The translations under genes were made by a program, and so were the position numbers. This document shows positions 43,304 through 52,996 of a DNA stretch of 64,000 nucleotides, in pieces (the first letter of the stretch is position 1; every line of letters starts with the position of its first letter). This DNA comes from Nitrospira sp. (GTDB taxonomy: Bacteria; Nitrospirota; Nitrospiria; Nitrospirales; Nitrospiraceae), in assembly GCA_009594995.1 (NCBI GenBank), contig VOPR01000005.1, positions 186,001-250,000 of the forward strand, read 5' to 3'. A model generated the notes under the pieces. The model did not search any database. It had not been told where the DNA came from and saw only the letters and a list, made by a program, of their open reading frames with translations.

Positions 43304-46153
43304 ATGTCGGACCATTGCCGCCCCCTCAAGGGAGCACAGGATAGCCACTGCACTCTCGGCATCCTCCCCTTGGTGCAAGCCGGCATCACGGTGCTTGACG
43401 CCAATGGCACAATTCTCGCCACCAACAAGCCCTGGGAAGAAATCGCCGCAGCCAACGGCCTTGCCGAAAGCGATTCCGGCGTGGGTGGAAGTTATCTCCG
43501 CATCTACGATTCGGCAGGACCCCATCCGCTCGCCATACACATAGCCCAAGGGATCCGGAAGGTTCTGAACGGTACCCTCCACAGCTTCTCCAGCAACTAC
43601 GAAAGCTCCGACACGGCTCTTCGCCGTGAATTTCGCCTCCTGGCTAGCCCCGTGCAAGGTAACGGAAGCCATCGTGCCATCGTTATGCATTTCGACTCTT
43701 CCCATCTAACGCAGTGGGAAGCCGCGATGTATCGGATCGAAACCCAGTGGAAGGCGACCGTAGAGACGGCGGTGGACGGAATCGTGGTGATCAATGAACG
43801 GGGGATCATCGAGTCCGTGAACCCAGCGGTCAGCCGGATGTTCGGATACAGTCCGGATTGGCTCCTCGGTCAAAGCGTCAAACTTCTGATGCCGGATCCC
43901 TATTACGCTGAACACGATCAATATCTGACCAATTATTTGGAATCCGGCCATAAAAAAGTCGTCGGCATCAGCCGTGAAGTGCTGGGACGCCGGAATAACG
44001 GCGTGGCGTTCCCCATTGAGTTGGCCGTGAGCGAAATCCACATCGATGGCTCCAAAAAGTTTACCGGCATCATCCGCGACATTTCGTCACGCAAACAGGC
44101 CGAGGCGCAATTCCAGCAAGTGGTGGAATCCGCCCCGAACGGTATGTTGATGATCGATCGACTCGGTACGATCACGCTCGTCAACAAGCAGGTCGAAGCC
44201 ATGTTCGGGTATAGCCGGATGGAGATGCTCGGCAAGCCGGTCGAAATACTGATTCCGGAGCGGTATCGCCCCAACTATCCGTCGCATCGTGACAAGTACT
44301 TCTCCGCCCCCGCCTCACGTGCCATCGGGACGGGACAGGAACTGTTCGGCTTGCAGAAGAACGGGCAGGAGTTTCCTCTCGAACTCGAACTGAATCCGAT
44401 CGATACGCCGAACGGAACATTTGCATTAGCATCCATCGTCGACATCACTGCACGAAAGCGACACAAGGACGAGCTGTCAAGAGCCGCGCAGGAGCTCGAA
44501 GTAAAGAACGCCGAATTGTTGCAAGCGCGCGATCAAGCCGTCAGAGCCGGACAGGCAAAGACTGAGTTCCTGGCCACGATGAGTCATGAAATCAGGACCC
44601 CGATGAACGGGGTGTTGGGCATGACGACTCTGCTGCTCGATACCAATCTGACACCGGAACAGCGGGATTATTTGCATACGCTCCGGCATTCGAGCGAATC
44701 CCTGCTACGCATCATCAACGACATTCTGGACTTCTCCAAAATCGAGGCCGGGAAATTTACTATCGAACAAATCCCCTTCGACTTGCGGCTCACCATTGAA
44801 GACACGCTGGACATTTTGGCTCCGACCGCGCAGGGCCGGCAGTTGGAATTGGTCGGCCTGATCGACGCCCAGACTCCCCGCACGGTCGTTGGTGATCCTG
44901 GCCGCATCCGTCAAATTCTCACCAACTTGGTGGGCAATGCGATTAAATTTACCGAGCAGGGGGAAGTCCTCATTCAGGTCTTGCAGACGGATGAGAATTC
45001 GGAAGCGGTCTCGCTCCGGTTTGAAGTGATCGACACCGGCATCGGCCTCAGCCCGGAGGCCCAAGCGAAAATGTTCCAAGCCTTCACACAAGCCGACAGC
45101 TCAACAGCCCGTAAGTACGGCGGAACGGGTCTCGGCCTCACAATTTGCAAGCGGCTGGTGGAATTGATGGGGGGAAAAATCGGCTTGCAGTCCATCGCAG
45201 GCCAAGGGACCTGCATTTGGTTTACCGTACGGTTCGGCACCCAGGGCGATGCGCCGTCGGCAGTCCCGCCATTGCCACCCGTCAAGGATCTCCGCGGGCT
45301 GCGGGTCCTCCTGGTCGACGATAACGCCACCAATCGGAGCCTGCTCCAATACCACGTCTCTGCCTGGAACATGAATCATGAGAGCGCCGTCGACGGCCCC
45401 TCGGCATTGGCCATGTTGCGGAAGTCAGCCGAGGAAGGCTCGCCGTTCGATCTCGCCATTATCGATATGTACATGCCGGAGATGAATGGTCTCGAGCTCT
45501 GCCGCTTAATCCGGGAAGACCCCGGGCTCCAGAAGACACAGCTGATCATGCTCACCGCGTCAGGCCAACGGGGCGACAGCCTGGCCGCCAAAGAAGCCGG
45601 CGCCGCCGCGTACCTCACGAAGCCGATTCGCGAACGGCATTTGCTCGACTGCATCCGCTTGATCTTCAGCCGGGAACAAACCGACGAACAAACCGCACCG
45701 CTGATTACGCGACACACGATTACCGAAACAGTCGCGCGTACCGCACAACGGGTGTTGGTCGTAGATGACAACCCGGTGAACCAAAAAGTCGCGGTGAAAA
45801 TGCTGGAGAAGTTGGGGTATCGTGTGGATCTAGCTGGAAACGGCATGGAGGCGTTGGCCGCCGTCTGCCGGCACGAGTACCCGCTGGTCTTTATGGATTG
45901 CCAGATGCCGGAGTTAGACGGACTCGAAACCACGCGACTCATTCGCTCGCAAGAGAAACCAAACCATCATCTTCCTGTCATCGCCATGACGGCTAATGCG
46001 ATGCAAGGCGATCGCGATGCCTGCCTCAAGGCCGGGATGGACGATTTCATCAGCAAACCGATCCTCCCCGCCGACTTGCGGAAGATCCTCGCACGCTGGT
46101 TGCCACTGGCCGGGATAGATGACGAGCAGACCGCCTCTCCCGACGCCTCCTAA
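43304..46153 (+). CDS. Hybrid sensor histidine kinase with FixL-type PAS, two receivers
   Basis: The start follows AAGGA and gives 949 residues; a longer in-frame reading overlaps the previous kinase gene. Domains are an N-terminal PAS-like region (about 25-140), a FixL-type PAS (about 145-265, His204 in YAEHDQYL and Arg224 in GISREV), a third PAS (about 268-390, without that His), HisKA with His428, the ATPase domain (about 525-645) and two canonical receivers (about 665-785 with IIDMYMPEMNG and 815-935 with FMDCQMPELDG). The intact receivers suggest phosphorelay. It forms an operon with the upstream kinase. No DNA-binding output is fused. Confidence 0.93.
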   Translation: MSDHCRPLKGAQDSHCTLGILPLVQAGITVLDANGTILATNKPWEEIAAANGLAESDSGVGGSYLRIYDSAGPHPLAIHIAQGIRKVLNGTLHSFSSNYESSDTALRREFRLLASPVQGNGSHRAIVMHFDSSHLTQWEAAMYRIETQWKATVETAVDGIVVINERGIIESVNPAVSRMFGYSPDWLLGQSVKLLMPDPYYAEHDQYLTNYLESGHKKVVGISREVLGRRNNGVAFPIELAVSEIHIDGSKKFTGIIRDISSRKQAEAQFQQVVESAPNGMLMIDRLGTITLVNKQVEAMFGYSRMEMLGKPVEILIPERYRPNYPSHRDKYFSAPASRAIGTGQELFGLQKNGQEFPLELELNPIDTPNGTFALASIVDITARKRHKDELSRAAQELEVKNAELLQARDQAVRAGQAKTEFLATMSHEIRTPMNGVLGMTTLLLDTNLTPEQRDYLHTLRHSSESLLRIINDILDFSKIEAGKFTIEQIPFDLRLTIEDTLDILAPTAQGRQLELVGLIDAQTPRTVVGDPGRIRQILTNLVGNAIKFTEQGEVLIQVLQTDENSEAVSLRFEVIDTGIGLSPEAQAKMFQAFTQADSSTARKYGGTGLGLTICKRLVELMGGKIGLQSIAGQGTCIWFTVRFGTQGDAPSAVPPLPPVKDLRGLRVLLVDDNATNRSLLQYHVSAWNMNHESAVDGPSALAMLRKSAEEGSPFDLAIIDMYMPEMNGLELCRLIREDPGLQKTQLIMLTASGQRGDSLAAKEAGAAAYLTKPIRERHLLDCIRLIFSREQTDEQTAPLITRHTITETVARTAQRVLVVDDNPVNQKVAVKMLEKLGYRVDLAGNGMEALAAVCRHEYPLVFMDCQMPELDGLETTRLIRSQEKPNHHLPVIAMTANAMQGDRDACLKAGMDDFISKPILPADLRKILARWLPLAGIDDEQTASPDAS

Positions 46154-46300
46154 CCGTGCCGCTCCATCCCCAGTAACATGCCGCCGGCCCGATCCATGAG
46201 TTCGGAGCGAGGCTTGTCTACTCTTCAACGCACCCTCCCGATTGACAGAAAGCCACGCGCCCACTAGGATACGCCCTCAACAAGGAGGGTACGTACACGC

Positions 46301-46858
46301 GTGAGTCAACCGTCTCCATCCCATACTCCGACCCCACCGTCCACTTCGGCCCATCGTGTCGAGCAGCTTTTCGAAATCCTGATTTTCGGCAGCCGCTGGA
46401 TTCAGGCTCCTCTCTACGGCGGACTCATCGTCGCCGAATTACTCTATGCCGCCAAGTTCCTGACGGAACTCTGGCACATGGTGGTCCATTTCCGTGAGGA
46501 GAGCGAAACCCTGTTCATGCTGGGGGTGTTGTCGCTCATCGACGTCACCATGGTCGCCAACCTGTTGACCATGGTCATCATCGGCGGCTACGCGACGTTC
46601 GTCAGCAAGCTGGACTTGGAAACACACCCGGACCGCCCGGAATGGCTCACCCATGTGGACCCCGGCACCATCAAGATCAAACTGGCCGCGTCACTGGTCG
46701 GCATCTCCAGCATTCACCTCCTGAAGGCCTTTGTGGACGTGACCAACGAAAATCCTGAACACATCAAGTGGAAAATTTTCATTCACCTGACGTTCCTGGG
46801 CTCGGCCATTTTCCTCGCCTACACCGACAAACTGATGCAGCGGGAGCGAAAACACTAG
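46301..46858 (+). CDS. YqhA-family (UPF0114) inner-membrane protein
   Basis: The 185-residue protein starts at GTG, with AAGGAGG upstream. It has an N-terminal Ser/Pro/Thr-rich segment, then three or four transmembrane helices. The family core is seen in LIDVTMVANLLTMVIIGGY and ETHPDRPEWLTHVDPGTIK. The function of the family is not known. It lies 147 bases after the kinase operon, so its transcript is probably separate. Confidence 0.85.
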   Translation: MSQPSPSHTPTPPSTSAHRVEQLFEILIFGSRWIQAPLYGGLIVAELLYAAKFLTELWHMVVHFREESETLFMLGVLSLIDVTMVANLLTMVIIGGYATFVSKLDLETHPDRPEWLTHVDPGTIKIKLAASLVGISSIHLLKAFVDVTNENPEHIKWKIFIHLTFLGSAIFLAYTDKLMQRERKH

Positions 46859-47147
46859 CGGCCGTATGAAGTACCCACGGCGTGACACTCACCTCATGCC
46901 GTCGTATCGGTTGAGATACGTGTTGTATCTATTCCGATAATCGTCCCGCCTCACGACGTCCGCCTTCCTTCGTACCTCTCCGCTGCGGCATGCCCTACGA
47001 GCCACTACGCAGCCTATTCCGTGCTCAACTTCACGTCTCAGATGAGGCACGTGCTTTGCCTTTTTCACACACGATCGTTACCGAAGCCGGTGTCTCGGAT
47101 TCCCGGCAGAACCAGATCAGGTCAGCCCTGATCCATTTGGAGTGTCC
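46859..47147. other. Intergenic region before the patatin gene
   Basis: This is the longest gene-free stretch of the window. It contains a 6-bp hairpin (CGTATC at 46903 with GATACG at 46915) and a TTCACGTCTCA fragment near 47029 that resembles the dispersed TTCACG element. I see no convincing promoter, RNA gene or small gene. A TTGGAG ribosome-binding site ends the region. Confidence 0.4.
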
Positions 47148-50100
47148 ATGAGCAATCCTAGTCCGTCGAACAACGCCCCACTCTCACTCGCAACCATTCT
47201 GGAGGAAGAAACCGAGCTGCTCCACGGGCCGCTGCCGAAAGAGCATCCGGTGGGAGCCCCCGATCCGGCGCGCACCGCCGCCTTGTTCAAATACATTCAC
47301 GCTTGCAACCCTAAGCGTGCCGGGCTTTGCTTGTCAGGCGGCGGCATACGCAGCGCGACCTTCGGACTCGGCGTTCTGCAAGTTCTCGCTCGCCTACAAC
47401 TCTTGAACAAATTCGACTACCTTTCGACGGTGTCCGGAGGTGGATACATCGGCAGTTGGCTCACGGCATGGATCCATCGCCATCCCCAAGGCCTCGATGG
47501 GGTCGTTGAGGATCTACGTATCGCCTCAAACACAGGCACGACCGAATCGCCCCCTCCCGTTCAGTGGTTACGAAACTACAGCAATTATCTGAGTCCGCAT
47601 TTGGGATTCTTCTCTGCCGACTCCTGGACCCTCCTCGGCATCTATCTCCGCAATCTGCATTTAAATTGGATGGTCCTGTTGCCGCTTCTCATGATGCCCC
47701 TGCTCATGCCTCGTTGGATCATCGCCCTCACCCAACTCAATGATACGAAGACACCCCTCTCGACCGTCGCCGTGCCTTGCCTGCTGATCATCGGGCTCGG
47801 TCTAGCGGTTATGGCATTGATCTACCTGCACCTCTGCCGCCCCACGCTGCAGGAGTACCGCCGTAATACCTGGGCGCAGCGCCTTGAAACTCAGGGGTGG
47901 TTTCTCCTGGCTTGCCTGGGGCCGTTGATCGGATCTGTGCTGTGCCTGACCACCGCCTGGGCCTGGTTTCGCAATGGGGGCGGCACCCTCGATACAGTCA
48001 CGCTCAACCACGCCATTCTTGGGGGGGCCTTGGTTCATACGGGCAGCTGGCTGTTTTCCGCAGTCGCACTCAAACGAGTTAACGCCTTCTCCCGCTGGTT
48101 GATCCTGGAAACTCTTACCGTGGCAGGTACCGGCGCACTGGGCGGATGGTTTCTTCGAATGGCGCTCAGCAAGAGTCCTGATCACTTGATTGTTGCCCAG
48201 TATGCCGAATGGTTCACCACCTTTGCCGTCCCGGGCGTCCTGACGGTGTTTTTGCTCACCGCCACAGTCTTCATCGGGCTTGCCAGCCGATTCACCGAAG
48301 AACAGGATCGCGAATGGTGGGGACGTACCGGCTCCTGGGTACTCATCGTGATGGTGATGTGGTCGGGCCTCGGCTCGATTGTCATCTTCGGGCCCGGACT
48401 CATTGCCGCAGCTCCCAAATTCACTGCCTCCCTGGGCGGACTCTCGGGAATCCTTACCTTGGTACTAGGGTTCGGTTCTCGCACCACCGCGCAGCAGGCA
48501 GAAGAACGTTCGCCCATGACTATTGTCACCGACTTAGCCGTCCGAGCGGCCGCGCCGCTTTTTATGCTCTGCGTCCTCATCGCGCTGACACTGGGTACCA
48601 GCTGGCAATTGGACCTCTTCGCCCACAACTACGCGATGCACCTCAACCATCTCTCAGGTCCCATGCAAATCGGAGCAGGTCTCGCGTCGGATCCCTGGGG
48701 CCATGACCAGGTGCTCCACAATACTCCCATCTGGCTGCTGTTGAGGTTCACGGTAGCCGTCGCCCTATTTGGCCTGCTGATGTCGATCTGCATTAACATC
48801 AACCGCTTTTCGCTCCATGCAATGTACCGCAACCGGCTTATTCGAGCCTATCTTGGCGCTTCCCGCCAACGGGCCGAACGGGAGCGGACCTTCAATTCCT
48901 TCACCGGCTTCGACAATCTCGATAACCCGGCGATGAGTGATGTGCGATTCGACAACGTGCGCCTGGCGCGCCGGATGTTTGACAAAGAGTTTTCACAGGA
49001 CATGCGCGCTCACCTTGAAGCGTTTCATGCGCAGCCAGCGCATTCACCGACCGAGTTGCAAGCCCTGATCACACGTCTGACGCAGGAACTGTGCGATCCC
49101 GCCATTCAGAAGGCACTCAGCCGGGTCGCCGACGACTTACGTGTGGGACCTGCCTGCCGCGCAAAGATCTCCGCGTTGCAACAGCCGGACACCGCCGCGG
49201 GCCGAGACGCCACCCTCTGGTTTGCCACGCTGTTTCTCAATCGGTTGCACCAGCAGTTCCCTCGACCGCTCCATCTCATCAATATTGCCTTGAATCTGGT
49301 AAAGGGAGACAACCTGGCCTGGCAACAGCGCAAAGCGCAATCCTTCACCATCAGCGCCCTTCACAGCGGGAGCTGGAATCTAGGCTATCGCCGTTCTGAA
49401 GAATATGGCACTAACCGGTTTCTTGATCAGGGCCTTTCACTGGGCACCGCGTTGGCAATCTCCGGTGCCGCCGCTAGTCCCAACATGGGCTATCATTCCT
49501 CATCCGCCGTCACCTTTCTGCTGGCCCTTTTCAACATTCGTCTGGGGTGGTGGCTCGGCAATCCAGGAACCGCCGGAGCCGATACGTATCGGCAGGCTTC
49601 GCCGACCCTGTCGATCAGACCGTTATTGGCCGAAGCCTTCGGTCTCACGGATTCCTGTCATCCCTATGTGTACCTTTCGGACGGTGGACATTTCGAAAAC
49701 CTGGGTTTGTACGAGATGGTCTTGCGCCGCTGCCATTGCATTCTCGTGGTGGACGCAGGCTGTGATCCGCAACTCAACTTTGAGGATCTCGGCAACGCCA
49801 TCCGTAAAATCCGGATCGATCTCGGCATCGACATCGAACTGAATCTCGACCAGATCAAGCGATCAGCAGGCGCCACGACCAGCAATCGGCATCACGCGAT
49901 TGGCACGATCCGGTATGACAAAGTCGATGCCAATGCCACGGCCGGCACCCTAATCTATTTGAAACCGTCCCTGACCGGCAACGAGCCGTCCGACGTGCAG
50001 GACTATGCGGCACGCCATCCTGCGTTTCCCCACGAGCCGACCTCTGATCAGTTCTTCGACGAAGCGCAATTCGAATCCTACCGCCGCCTCGGGGAGCATG

Positions 50101-51113
50101 TGGCCCAGCAGGTCTTGCGCCCAGCCATTCAACGCAGCGAACAGGAGTTTTCCACCCTCTGTCACGCGTTGCGTTCTCATTGGGTCACCACACCGCCCGG
50201 CATGCAGGAATCTTTTCTCGGCGAAACGGATGATCTCAAAGATCTTGAGCGGCTTTTGCGGGACGACCCTGACCTGCTGCGCTACGACCTGGAAATTTAT
50301 CCCGAACTCTGCTCGGTCTTTGGTTTGGATCCCGGCAGCGTCGCGCTTAGCCCGCGCGCCGCCCTACACACCTGCAACCTTCAAATCCAACTCATGGAGC
50401 AGGTCTATCTGGCAGTGAAGCTGGAAGAATTCCATGGCCATGCCCTCAATCGAGGATGGATGAACCTCTTCCGGCGCTGGACGTCCTCAGCGACGTTTCG
50501 CATGTTCTGGCCTACGGTCTGCGGTATGTACAGTCAGCAATTCGTCAGATTCGCGGATCAGCACCTCAACCTCTCGATCGACAACGTCGCGGTGCTGCAA
50601 CCGCTGGAAGATACCAGCGACCTCTCCTCGTTGTTCCGGGACTTGTCGATCGAATGGGCCTCCGTGCCTGACTATGCGCAAACCTTCTTGCAAGCTCTGA
50701 AGCGACCCCTGCCGTTAGAGGACGGTACGGAAGAAAGACCACGACTCGCAGCCTGGCAAATGCGCCTGCCGGCCATCGAATCCCAGGCTGGACCGGTTGG
50801 CGCCGGTGAAATTCTGGCGGTGGTCGCCGCCACCCGGATCTCCGTGACGGGGCACCGGCTCGCGTTGTATGGATGGGTTCGTCCCGCCTACCGAGGGCTG
50901 GGTCTCGGACACCGCTTGTTCGGCACAGCCATTACTGAACTGATCGAAGCCTATTCCGGCCACAACCTCACCGTTGATCTGGGCCCCGACAATGCCACAT
51001 GGGCTGGCACCTCAATACGCAACGTCGGGTGGCTTCGCTTTTACGAACAATTGGGGTTTACACGGGATCGTTCGGAGCCGGGGCGTTTTCAGATGACCCG
51101 GGTGCTGCTGTAG
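47148..51113 (+). CDS. Patatin-like phospholipase with membrane insert and C-terminal GNAT domain
   Basis: Patatins are acyl hydrolases with a Ser-Asp dyad. The ATG six bases after GGAG is preferred over a GTG two codons upstream, giving 1321 residues. The oxyanion loop is LSGGGIRSATFGLG (near residues 66-79), the nucleophile is Ser96 in TVSGGGYIG and the Asp is Asp845 in LSDGGHFENLG. About 750 residues separate them, with roughly ten transmembrane helices (about 165-560) in between, an unusually long insert. At about 1190-1321 there is a GNAT domain with the acetyl-CoA loop YRGLGLGHRL (Arg1249) and YEQLGFTRDRSEPG. The protein may both remove and transfer acyl groups at a membrane; that is inference. 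Confidence 0.85.
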   Translation: MSNPSPSNNAPLSLATILEEETELLHGPLPKEHPVGAPDPARTAALFKYIHACNPKRAGLCLSGGGIRSATFGLGVLQVLARLQLLNKFDYLSTVSGGGYIGSWLTAWIHRHPQGLDGVVEDLRIASNTGTTESPPPVQWLRNYSNYLSPHLGFFSADSWTLLGIYLRNLHLNWMVLLPLLMMPLLMPRWIIALTQLNDTKTPLSTVAVPCLLIIGLGLAVMALIYLHLCRPTLQEYRRNTWAQRLETQGWFLLACLGPLIGSVLCLTTAWAWFRNGGGTLDTVTLNHAILGGALVHTGSWLFSAVALKRVNAFSRWLILETLTVAGTGALGGWFLRMALSKSPDHLIVAQYAEWFTTFAVPGVLTVFLLTATVFIGLASRFTEEQDREWWGRTGSWVLIVMVMWSGLGSIVIFGPGLIAAAPKFTASLGGLSGILTLVLGFGSRTTAQQAEERSPMTIVTDLAVRAAAPLFMLCVLIALTLGTSWQLDLFAHNYAMHLNHLSGPMQIGAGLASDPWGHDQVLHNTPIWLLLRFTVAVALFGLLMSICININRFSLHAMYRNRLIRAYLGASRQRAERERTFNSFTGFDNLDNPAMSDVRFDNVRLARRMFDKEFSQDMRAHLEAFHAQPAHSPTELQALITRLTQELCDPAIQKALSRVADDLRVGPACRAKISALQQPDTAAGRDATLWFATLFLNRLHQQFPRPLHLINIALNLVKGDNLAWQQRKAQSFTISALHSGSWNLGYRRSEEYGTNRFLDQGLSLGTALAISGAAASPNMGYHSSSAVTFLLALFNIRLGWWLGNPGTAGADTYRQASPTLSIRPLLAEAFGLTDSCHPYVYLSDGGHFENLGLYEMVLRRCHCILVVDAGCDPQLNFEDLGNAIRKIRIDLGIDIELNLDQIKRSAGATTSNRHHAIGTIRYDKVDANATAGTLIYLKPSLTGNEPSDVQDYAARHPAFPHEPTSDQFFDEAQFESYRRLGEHVAQQVLRPAIQRSEQEFSTLCHALRSHWVTTPPGMQESFLGETDDLKDLERLLRDDPDLLRYDLEIYPELCSVFGLDPGSVALSPRAALHTCNLQIQLMEQVYLAVKLEEFHGHALNRGWMNLFRRWTSSATFRMFWPTVCGMYSQQFVRFADQHLNLSIDNVAVLQPLEDTSDLSSLFRDLSIEWASVPDYAQTFLQALKRPLPLEDGTEERPRLAAWQMRLPAIESQAGPVGAGEILAVVAATRISVTGHRLALYGWVRPAYRGLGLGHRLFGTAITELIEAYSGHNLTVDLGPDNATWAGTSIRNVGWLRFYEQLGFTRDRSEPGRFQMTRVLL

Positions 51114-51137
51114 CGAAAGAGCGGGGAGGGAGATCGA

Positions 51138-51521
51138 TCAGGCGGCACGATGTTGCATCGATCCGACCAGGGATCGGACCGATTGCAGTAACAACCCTGC
51201 GCTGAATGGTTTTTCCAATAATCCATGAGCGCCAAATGCTGCCGCAACTTTGAGGATGTCGTAACCGTGGAGCGGTTGGCCGGAGATTGCCAGAATTTTG
51301 ACCGGCATCCGTGCCTGGTGCAGCTTCAGGATCGTTTCCAGACCATCCTGCACGGGCAAATACACGTCAAGAATCACCAGGTCGGGAGCCTCGCGCTCAA
51401 TCACGAGCAGCGCCTGCCGACCGTCTTCGGCTTCGATCACGCGATAGCCCTCGGCCTCCAGCACAGATCGCACCCAGTTACGCACCTGCTCGTCGTCATC
51501 CGCGACCAGAATCAGCGGCAT
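51138..51521 (-). CDS. Single-domain response regulator (CheY-like receiver)
   Basis: The start chosen is the ATG five bases after AAGGAGG; a GTG one codon upstream would be too close to it. The 127 residues form one intact receiver: the acidic residues ADDDEQ, phospho-acceptor Asp in VILDVYLPVQDG and Lys in LLEKPF. There is no output domain, so it may pass phosphate on or bind a target protein. It lies 15 bases from the neighbouring NarL-type gene on the same strand and converges with the patatin gene. Confidence 0.9.
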   Translation of the reverse strand: MPLILVADDDEQVRNWVRSVLEAEGYRVIEAEDGRQALLVIEREAPDLVILDVYLPVQDGLETILKLHQARMPVKILAISGQPLHGYDILKVAAAFGAHGLLEKPFSAGLLLQSVRSLVGSMQHRAA

Positions 51522-51536
51522 CACAACCTCCTTCGA

Positions 51537-52217
51537 TCACACATACTCGCCAACACGAAGCGTTCGATTGGGAAGAGTCCTCGCGTATAACGTCGCTGCC
51601 TGTGTCCGTCTCGTAATCCCTAGTTTTGAAAAAATGTTCGAGAGATAGTTCTTCACCGTTTTATCGGAGAGCGCGAGGGCGGATGCGATCTCCTTGTTGG
51701 TTTTGCCCTGGGCCAGCAACGGCAACAACCGCTGCTCCTGGGGAGAGAGATCGGCCAGTCCTTTCGATGAAAGACCATTGGCCATCGCGTGGACCTCCCT
51801 CAGGACTAGCGCAATCAATTGCGGCTGAATGTAGGAATCACCGCTCGCCACCCTGCGAATCGCATCCAACCAGAGGTCAATCGGAGCATCCTTCAGCACA
51901 TACCCGCGCGCGCCGGCGGTAATGGCCTCGCGGATAATAGACGGGTCGTCATACATGCTGAGCATGATCACCCGGGTCAGAGGGCTCCTGGCCAACATCT
52001 GGCGGCAAGTCTGTACGCCCGACATATCCGGCAAACTCATGTCCAATAGGACCACGTCCGGCTTCAATTGGGTGACCAATTCAAGCCCCTCGGCAGCCGA
52101 TACGGCCTCTCCAACGACACGAAAATCAGACATCCCGCCGAGCTGGTCCCTTAGACCAAGACGCATCATGCGACTATCATCAATCAATACAATGCGATAG
52201 AGAGATTGCTGCGTCAT
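51537..52217 (-). CDS. NarL/LuxR-type response regulator
   Basis: The 226-residue protein has an intact receiver (VLIDDSRMM acidic pair, Asp in VVLLDMSLPDMSG, Ser in IMLSMYDD, Lys in GYVLKDA) and a LuxR DNA-binding domain (LSPQEQRLLPLLAQGKTNKEIA and DKTVKNYLSNIFSKLGITRR). A GGGAGGGG site precedes the ATG. It is the closest relative in this window of the degenerate regulator at 37679. It lies between a receiver-only gene and another NarL-type regulator, in a unit headed by a giant kinase. Confidence 0.93.
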   Translation of the reverse strand: MTQQSLYRIVLIDDSRMMRLGLRDQLGGMSDFRVVGEAVSAAEGLELVTQLKPDVVLLDMSLPDMSGVQTCRQMLARSPLTRVIMLSMYDDPSIIREAITAGARGYVLKDAPIDLWLDAIRRVASGDSYIQPQLIALVLREVHAMANGLSSKGLADLSPQEQRLLPLLAQGKTNKEIASALALSDKTVKNYLSNIFSKLGITRRTQAATLYARTLPNRTLRVGEYV

Positions 52218-52357
52218 CGTCCCCTCCCACCAAACAGCACTCCGCGCTGTTCTCGCAGAGCAGTGTCGGCGGATTGGGGTTGTAGGAATATAGGCAGGAG
52301 GTGGATTTACGCGTCAGTATTCGGCTGACGGGAATCAGGCGGACAAGCAGGGCCTCA

Positions 52358-52996
52358 CTAGTCGATGAGGCGCGCTTCAACGGCGTACCGGATCAGCTCC
52401 CCCGTGCTCTCGCAAGAGAGCTTTTCCAGAATTCTGGCTCGATAGGTGCTGATGGTTTTCACGCTGAGACACAGTTCCTCGGCAATGACGGACACCGACT
52501 TGCCCTGTCCGAGCAAACGAAGGACTTGCAGCTCCCGGTCCGACAGCCGCGCATGTAAAACATCGTCTGCCCCCATTTCAAGCGCGTGGGCCATTTGCTC
52601 GGCCAATGCCTCGGTAATGTAGCGCCCGCCTTGCAATACCCGGTGGACCGCCGCCAGCAATTCAGCAGGAGCGCTCTGCTTGGTCAAGTAGCCCGAGGCG
52701 CCCGCCTTGATCGCTCGCATGGCGAATTCTTTTTCCGGGTACAGGCTTAACATCAGCACTGATAATCGAGGTTGGAGCAACTTTGCCTCTTTCAGAACGT
52801 CCAAGCCATGCTTGTCCGGGAGCGCGATATCGAGGATCATCAAGTCCCAAGGTTGACGCCGAAGGGCTTCCAACGCCTCCTCTCCGGTCTTGGCTTCGTA
52901 GATATCGGAACAGAGATGCTCGTCTTCCAATAGATCCCGCACGCCCCGGCGCACGACCGGATGATCATCCGCGATCAAGCAACGACATTTATTCAT
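52358..52996 (-). CDS. NarL/LuxR-type response regulator paired with a PAS kinase
   Basis: The 212-residue protein has an intact receiver (IADDHPVVRRG, Asp in LMILDIALPDKHG, Ser in LMLSLYPE, Lys in GYLTKQS) and a LuxR-type DNA-binding domain (LSDRELQVLRLLGQGKSVSVIA, TISTYRARILEKL). Its start codon lies inside the last codons of the upstream kinase gene (8-base overlap), so the two are translationally coupled and this is the likely cognate regulator. 141 bases separate it from the next regulator. Confidence 0.94.
   Translation of the reverse strand: MNKCRCLIADDHPVVRRGVRDLLEDEHLCSDIYEAKTGEEALEALRRQPWDLMILDIALPDKHGLDVLKEAKLLQPRLSVLMLSLYPEKEFAMRAIKAGASGYLTKQSAPAELLAAVHRVLQGGRYITEALAEQMAHALEMGADDVLHARLSDRELQVLRLLGQGKSVSVIAEELCLSVKTISTYRARILEKLSCESTGELIRYAVEARLID

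Noticed and set aside
38440..46153. Frame disruption between the two hybrid kinases
   Set aside because: The first gene ends in a normal stop after receiver 2, and the second has its own ribosome-binding site and ATG 16 bases later.
46859..47147. tRNA or small RNA gene in the longest spacer
   Set aside because: No T-loop sequence or cloverleaf is found; only a 6-bp hairpin is visible.
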